Below the pieces are notes generated by a model. That model saw only the letters and a program-made list of their open reading frames with translations. It ran no database searches and was not told where the DNA came from. From positions 36,648,001-36,712,000 of the forward strand of contig NC_070614.1 in the NCBI RefSeq assembly GCF_027172205.1: a stretch of 64,000 nucleotides of DNA. Direction: 5' to 3'. This document shows positions 60,201 to 64,000 of the stretch, one piece after another. The position numbers and the translations under genes were made by a program. Position 1 is the first letter of the stretch. The number at the start of each line of letters is the position of its first letter. Origin of the DNA: Podarcis raffonei (lineage: Eukaryota; Chordata; Lepidosauria; Squamata; Lacertidae).

Positions 60201-62157
60201 CAAACCAAAACACCTACTTCCGGGTTTGCAGCGTTCTTAATCCAAGTTGTTCATAAACTAAGCTGTTCTTAAACCAAGGTACCACTGTATATAAATGTAG
60301 CAAATAGATACAGACATCGGATTCTGCATTTATAGTGATGCTGCTCAAGCAGGAAATGCAGACAAGCCTGTTTTCCCACCCGACTCACAGCCTTTGGAAT
60401 CTGCCCCATTCTGCTGTCCTGTTATTAAACAAGCATAGATAATGAGAATATAATTTTAAGGTTTTAAGTAAGATCTATCTAGGCAAGAGACACACAAAGC
60501 TTGGCTAAGAGCAGGGAAGGGCTGTCCAGTTAACAGCAGCTCAAGACAACATGGAAATCTGTGGCAGGAGGCAAGTTACACACATTGATTTTCCGCCGTG
60601 GCCACCGGTGCGCCTGACTCATTGTCTTGAGGATATGACGGCCGTCTACTGATCCCACTAGCAGGATGTTCAGTTCGGGAATACCATCCTGGGACAGCTG
60701 CAGATGTTCCACAGAGGCCTCCAGACCTGTTGGGAAAGTGAAATGGCTCTACATGTTGCACAGCCATGGTAAATCCTATTTTCCTACTAGAAATATTTTG
60801 TTAAAAAGTGCAAAATAAACGTGCAGAATTTATGAGTGTTCCCCAGAACCCGGCACTGAAGTCTTGTTTTTACAAACTTTGGAATTTGCCGCAAGGAACA
60901 TAGAGATGGCTGATGGGAAGGAAAACAGCTAGAAAGCTCTGCAGTTCAATAGGAGAGCTATTTCTGTGGGTTGACATCTTTACAATCAGCCAATGCAGAG
61001 TCCTTTTATATATACGTTTATTTCTACCCAATTCTATGAAGGGCTTTCAGACGTTGGACCATATCCTAGTATATTGTTGATATGCCCAAAGTTTAATTGA
61101 AAGGGACCGTGGGAACCAATCCTGTTGGGAAATCAGGATATGATGGGCTTTTTGGCTGTTAGGCAAGCTCTGCTCTCCCCCCTCCAGCCTTCATTGCCCC
61201 TTTGATAAGTGACATGGTTCTGAATGCTTCAGGGACGCTGTTTGTTTTTCCATTTTTAAAGGACTTCCTACACTAAACCTCTGCTGATAAGAAACAAAGC
61301 TCTGTGGGTTCATGACGGATGCAAGGGCCAACCAACCAGAGCTGCGCAAATTCAGCTTCAGCTGCAAAAAAGAAAAATGGCTTTTTCCTGAACTTGATCC
61401 AGTGAACAAGATGTGTGTCTGAAATGTGGCAATTGCACTTCTCAGAGCAGGCTCATCACTAGAATTATGCATGTCTGAAGGCACCCGAAGCAGAAGAACA
61501 AAGCTGCAAGCTATGAGGAGAGACCCTAGAAAAGCACAGAATGTCCAGCTAGAGTATTTTTGTCTGCCTGAACGTTTTCAAATGTAGCTTTACATCCAGA
61601 AATCGAGAAACTCAGCTTTTTAAAAAGTTCAGATAGAAGCTGCCATTCTCAGGAGCTCAGATTCTGCACCAAATTACAACAGAATCACAGAAGGAACACT
61701 GTGGATATATTTCAGCACTGGCTGAAAGTTTTCTGTTTAAACCAAATCTCCCCAGCAGGGAAATAATATGCCTTTTGGGTAGCTGCACAGAAGTGCTGTT
61801 GAAAGCCCCCAAGCAGCCGGGAAGGTGTCACTGGACTGAGAGATGCTTCTACTCTCAGAAGGCACCTGTGTGTCAATATTGAGCCTACAACAAAACAGGG
61901 TGCATTTGATCAGCTGAAGCAGTTTCAAACTCCTCACGCAACCTGTGAAACGAGAAGATCCCATTTCACAATAAAGCAGGCAAAATAAAAATAAAAATAA
62001 CGATGTTGCTTAAAAAGCAAAAAAGCAGGCAAGCAAAGTTGCAGGGGTTATATTTGTGGAAGAAGTGGTACCTACATGTGGCCTGTAGGTCAAGTGCTGG
62101 AGAAAAGCCCCACCAAGCTGTGGTGCCAAAACCATTGCCGCTTCCTGCTGCTGTCAT
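46938..62157 (-). CDS. DNAAF3: Dynein axonemal assembly factor 3, 11 coding exons
   Basis: Cytoplasmic factor needed to pre-assemble axonemal dynein arms before import into cilia; loss causes primary ciliary dyskinesia in human. Exons on the - strand, 5' to 3': 62157-62076, 60726-60584, 54787-54694, 54562-54405, 53912-53736, 53600-53478, 52377-52255, 51469-51316, 49960-49861, 48241-48167 and 47133-46938. Phases agree throughout, giving about 474 aa against 541 in human. Clear matches: [20 protein letters not shown] at the start, [117 protein letters not shown]...LHHKGKY and MVHVL. These cover the DUF4470 (N-terminal) and DUF4471 (C-terminal) parts of the family. The C-terminal tail is shorter than in human and poorly conserved. 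It lies just upstream of TNNI3 on the same strand, as in human. Confidence 0.95.
47382..47977. mobile_element. Solo LTR-like element in DNAAF3 intron 10, fossil
   Basis: 596 bp with short inverted ends TGTGGGA / TCCCACA and the 5-bp target duplication ATTAA (47377-47381, 47978-47982). No coding content and no tRNA-like head; TATAAA-type motifs inside. Ends, length and duplication fit a solo LTR. Orientation and family not assigned. Confidence 0.68.
48498..48880. repeat. Palindromic remnant (GTGCATTTCC...GGAAAATGCAC) in the DNAAF3 intron between exons 9 and 10
   Basis: CAGTGCATTTCCTTGTCACTTTCC at the left is mirrored by GAAAGTGACAGGAAAATGCACTG at the right. Partial copies lie at 1699-1860, 3383-3500, 10540-10710, 19540-19780 and 36980-37145 (TGCTATTTT, CAAATTCAGGTT, ATAAGGAAAGTGAC). 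An old DNA element is likely. Confidence 0.55.
48926..49168 (-). mobile_element. tRNA-derived SINE with GAAGAAG tail, antisense
   Basis: On the - strand: GAGAGCCAGTGTGGTGTGGTTAAGAGC head, GGTGACCTTGGGCTAGTCAC, CACCTCACAGAGTGTTTGTTG, then a GATAAAGCAGGATATC end that runs into a CTTCTTCTCC-type tail, seen on the + strand as the GAAGAAGGAGG run at 48871-48925. Lies in the DNAAF3 intron between exons 9 and 10. Confidence 0.75.
50285..50475 (-). mobile_element. tRNA-derived SINE of the same family as 9850, antisense
   Basis: CAGGCCACTGGTCCATCTAA, GGGCAGTGGCTCTCCAAAGA and ACTGAATCTGGGAGTTTCTA give the family consensus order in antisense. Lies in the DNAAF3 intron between exons 8 and 9. Confidence 0.6.
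53035..53278 (+). mobile_element. MIR-like SINE in DNAAF3 intron 6
   Basis: GCAGTGGTTAGCGTGTTGGA A-box block, GGGTTCAAATCACTG B-box, TCTCACAGGGTTGATGTAAC and GACTTGAGCTCCTTAAAGGA, ending in an ATAATAAAAG tail. Confidence 0.7.
53975..54301 (-). mobile_element. Sauria SINE in DNAAF3 intron 4
   Basis: Antisense copy on the + strand, hence in sense with DNAAF3, from AAAGGTAAAGGTAAAGGGACCCC to CAGCGCCACCCGCATCC. A short stretch before the B-box is missing. Confidence 0.93.
54850..54985. repeat. Palindromic repeat (CCCAGGATTCTTTG family) in DNAAF3 intron 2
   Basis: AAAGAATCCTGGGAACTGTA and GAGCTACAATTCCCAGCACC are typical of the family, about 130 bp. Confidence 0.6.
55010..55170 (-). mobile_element. 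tRNA-derived SINE of the same family as 9850, antisense
   Basis: TATTGGACCATCTAGCCTAG, GATGGAACCTGGGACCTTCT and GCCTGCAATGCATGTGCCCT match the family in antisense. Lies in DNAAF3 intron 2. Confidence 0.6.
56059..56284. mobile_element. TA-MITE family A in DNAAF3 intron 2
   Basis: CAGTGGTACCTCGGGTTAAG start; the far end reads GAGGTACCACTA, one base off the family. TA flanks. Confidence 0.9.
57200..57334 (-). mobile_element. Older LINE-tail repeat split by the L1 insertion (left part)
   Basis: An (AAC)n run is followed by the shared motif AGCCACTCTGGGCGGCT, seen also near 8705, 23955 and 38800. The repeat resumes after the L1 at 59556 (TTTCCTTGACATCTGATGGGAAG). It is a common squamate interspersed repeat whose LINE clade I cannot assign. 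Confidence 0.6.
57353..59537 (+). mobile_element. 5'-truncated L1 LINE with open ORF2 3' half
   Basis: A 2.2-kb insertion with an 18-bp target duplication, AAAAGTCAGATAGTTGTT, at 57335-57352 and 59538-59555. The frame stays open to 59243 (about 630 codons). It encodes the end of an L1-type reverse transcriptase ([37 protein letters not shown]), the thumb, and the C-terminal Cys-rich motif [20 protein letters not shown] 290-bp 3' UTR ends in an A-rich tail. Absence of lesions and the perfect duplication mark it as recent. It lies in DNAAF3 intron 2, antisense to the gene, inside an older LINE-like repeat. Confidence 0.93.
59556..59720 (-). mobile_element. Older LINE-tail repeat split by the L1 insertion (right part)
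   Basis: Continues the repeat left of the L1. The segment (CACAGGGAGGGAAGAGCCAG and on) reads on naturally when the L1 and one target copy are left out. No coding content was recognised. Confidence 0.5.
60036..60287. mobile_element. TA-MITE family C (same ends, TTGGTTTACGAA interior)
   Basis: CAGTGGTACCTTGGTTTACG and TTAAACCAAGGTACCACTG ends with TA flanks. The interior repeats TTCTTAAACC and AACCAA-type motifs. Confidence 0.88.
60584..60726 (-). CDS. DNAAF3: DNAAF3 exon 2 with weak donor
   Basis: This exon encodes [14 protein letters not shown]... to WPRRKIN. Alignment to the human protein (RRFN-FFVLENN) sets the end at AAT, so the donor reads GTGTGT, which is weaker than the other donors in this gene. 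The next possible GT positions would add residues or break the frame. Exon 3 begins TTC TAC GTG (FYV). Confidence 0.8.
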
Positions 62158-63395
62158 GGCTGCATAGAAAGCACAAGGAAGACATAGTAAGACACACATA
62201 CACACACTATTTAAGACCATCAGGATTCAGGGGGATCCCACCAGGCCTCGCTTACTCTCTCTGCTGCTATCTCACTTTCTTTCTCAAATCCTCATACTTT
62301 GGCCTCCACACCCCTTCTCTTCACATATCACTGCTGCAGTTTAATTTGGAGTGATAAAGATGCTAAAGTGTGGCAGGCTAAGAGGCTAACGGACCAGGAA
62401 GTCCCTTGGATCAAATCTTGCCTTTGCCACGGCATCAACAAAATGGCATTAGGCCAGCCCCAACGCCTCCATTAATAATACTGGCCTACCTTAAGATTAC
62501 GTTATGGATTACAAGAAGTATGTGCAGCACTTTGAACAATCAAAGCACTATATTGTTACCTATGCTGCCTTACAGGACAAAATGCTAATGTCATCAAACA
62601 TTAAAACAGATCTCATACATTCTTCTGCCCCTGCAAAATAGCCTGACCTGATCAAGGGATGACCTTTGGAATTTTATTTCTGTCTCTTAACACCTTGGGG
62701 CCATGAAAAATGTTCCAAAACGAGCGCTAAGCCTACTTTTCAAAAGGCTCCCCTCTATTCCTCACCTGCTTGCCCCCCTACATTTCACAGGATTGAGCCA
62801 TGTGCTCCCAAATCTAAGCAATTCACTCCAGATGATGCATTCCATACAAGAGCAGGGGGTACAGACCCGTCCCTTAAGGCTACTTGGTGAGGAGGGAGCA
62901 GGGAAAAGGAAGGAAGGAATCTGCATCAAATGGAGAAGGAACTGCACTAGGAAGCATCAAGATTAGCAGGAGGGACCGGCCTGTGGTGCTGTGGAGCATT
63001 ATGCCACTCAAGGAGGGCTCAGGATACTCCATGATCTGGAAGAAGGTATCAAACTCGATATGCCAGGTCCAATCCCCATCATGACTTCTGGTAAAGAAGG
63101 GATTATCCTTTCACTTTCTAATAAACTCTTTATTTGGTTCATTCCAGCAAATAAGGAGGCGGCTTAGCTAACTGAATAGGCACAATCATGGTCCAAACTG
63201 AACTCTGGCTTCCAGCATGGCATCTGGTACGTTTTATGTCCTTCTGATCTCTACCTTTTTGTGTTTTAACCTTTGATTTTATGTACAAGAAGTTGAGAAG
63301 ATTTTTCTTGATTTAGTATTTCAGAAATTTATGTATAAATAAAAGTTAAACAAAAAACACATTGATTCCCACACTCTCAGCTTTTGTGTTTCATT

Positions 63396-64000
63396 TTTTA
63401 AAAAAAAGATATTTATTGGAATTTTCAAAAAATAAAGAAAAAACATTTTTAAAAATTACAATTAAAAACACATAAAATTTACATTTCTTACTGTCAATAA
63501 CCAATTTCCTTGAATTCCCCACACCTCCCCTTCTTGTATTCCAGTTCCAACTTTTAGCTCAGCAAGTTCTGATCCCAAACTTTACCTTATTTTCTCTAAT
63601 TCATTTTAGTTAACCAGTTTTAACTTATAATCTCAATCTTTATACATCAATACTTATTCTTAAAAATCTTTTTCTAAGATCAACCCCATCATTTTAGTTA
63701 ACCAATTTTAACTTATAAACCTCAATCTTTATACGTCAATACTTATTCTTAAAGGTCTTTTTCTAAGGTCGGCCCCAATTCCCTTCCCCAAAATCCCCAT
63801 TTTTATGTTAGTGGCAAAACCAAATTAAATGAAACAGAATATATACACCCTTTGGATTCCCAAAGCCCCACCACCCCCTTTCCCGGTTTCGAACCCCAAC
63901 AAAAGTCCATCAGTCCATCTGTAGTCAGCCAGGCGACCTCACGTCCGAGGCTCTCAATTCTCTCTCAATTCCTCTTTGCCGGTTTTTTTGATAGTCCTTT
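63396..64000 (-). mobile_element. L1-like 3' end, antisense, running off the window
   Basis: Starts with a T-rich run and TTTATTGGAATTTTC, the reverse complement of a LINE poly(A) tail and 3' UTR end. It contains two copies of an 88-bp unit (63601-63688 and 63689-63776). The element continues past the window, so the clade is inferred from base composition and end only. Confidence 0.5.

Overview
The window is vertebrate nuclear DNA, almost certainly from a squamate reptile. The host genes have vertebrate intron-exon structure with GT-AG introns. The repeats are a lizard set: Sauria SINEs, a nearly whole Bov-B LINE, CR1 and L1 LINEs, tRNA-headed SINEs with CR1-type tails, TA-flanked palindromic MITEs and LTR fossils. 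The species cannot be named from this sequence alone.

Three host genes are supported exon by exon. FGF21 lies on the + strand at 18836-21971 (3 exons, 211 aa), with its 3' UTR running to a poly(A) signal near 23189. TNNI3, cardiac troponin I, lies on the - strand at 39236-28255 (8 coding exons, 250 aa). DNAAF3, a cytoplasmic dynein-arm assembly factor, lies on the - strand at 62157-46938 (11 exons, about 474 aa). TNNI3 and DNAAF3 are neighbours in the same order and orientation in human (19q13.42). FGF21 lies some megabases away there (19q13.33), so its place beside TNNI3 differs from human. I found no TNNT1 exon where human synteny predicts it.

Layout: 1-18 kb is gene-free and rich in SINEs, MITEs and CR1, with two solo LTRs at 10.1 and 11.5 kb. 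FGF21 follows at 18.4-23.2 kb. From 23.2 to 28.0 kb there is another repeat belt: a composite repeat, a hAT-type MITE, CR1 and a broken Ty3/gypsy-type fossil that ends about 240 bp past the TNNI3 stop. TNNI3 fills 28.3-39.3 kb, and its intron between exons 6 and 7 holds the 3.2-kb Bov-B. From 39.3 to 46.5 kb is intergenic DNA with few recognisable elements. DNAAF3 fills 46.5-62.2 kb, with a solo LTR in intron 10 and a 5'-truncated L1 in intron 2. The last 600 bp are an antisense L1-like 3' end.

I found no new gene system, CRISPR array, rRNA or intact tRNA gene. The most interesting points are the long acidic and proline-rich N-terminus of TNNI3, including a 13-nt exon; the FGF21-TNNI3 neighbourhood; a Bov-B copy flanked on both sides by (GT)9; and the way several SINEs share tails with LINEs present in the same window.
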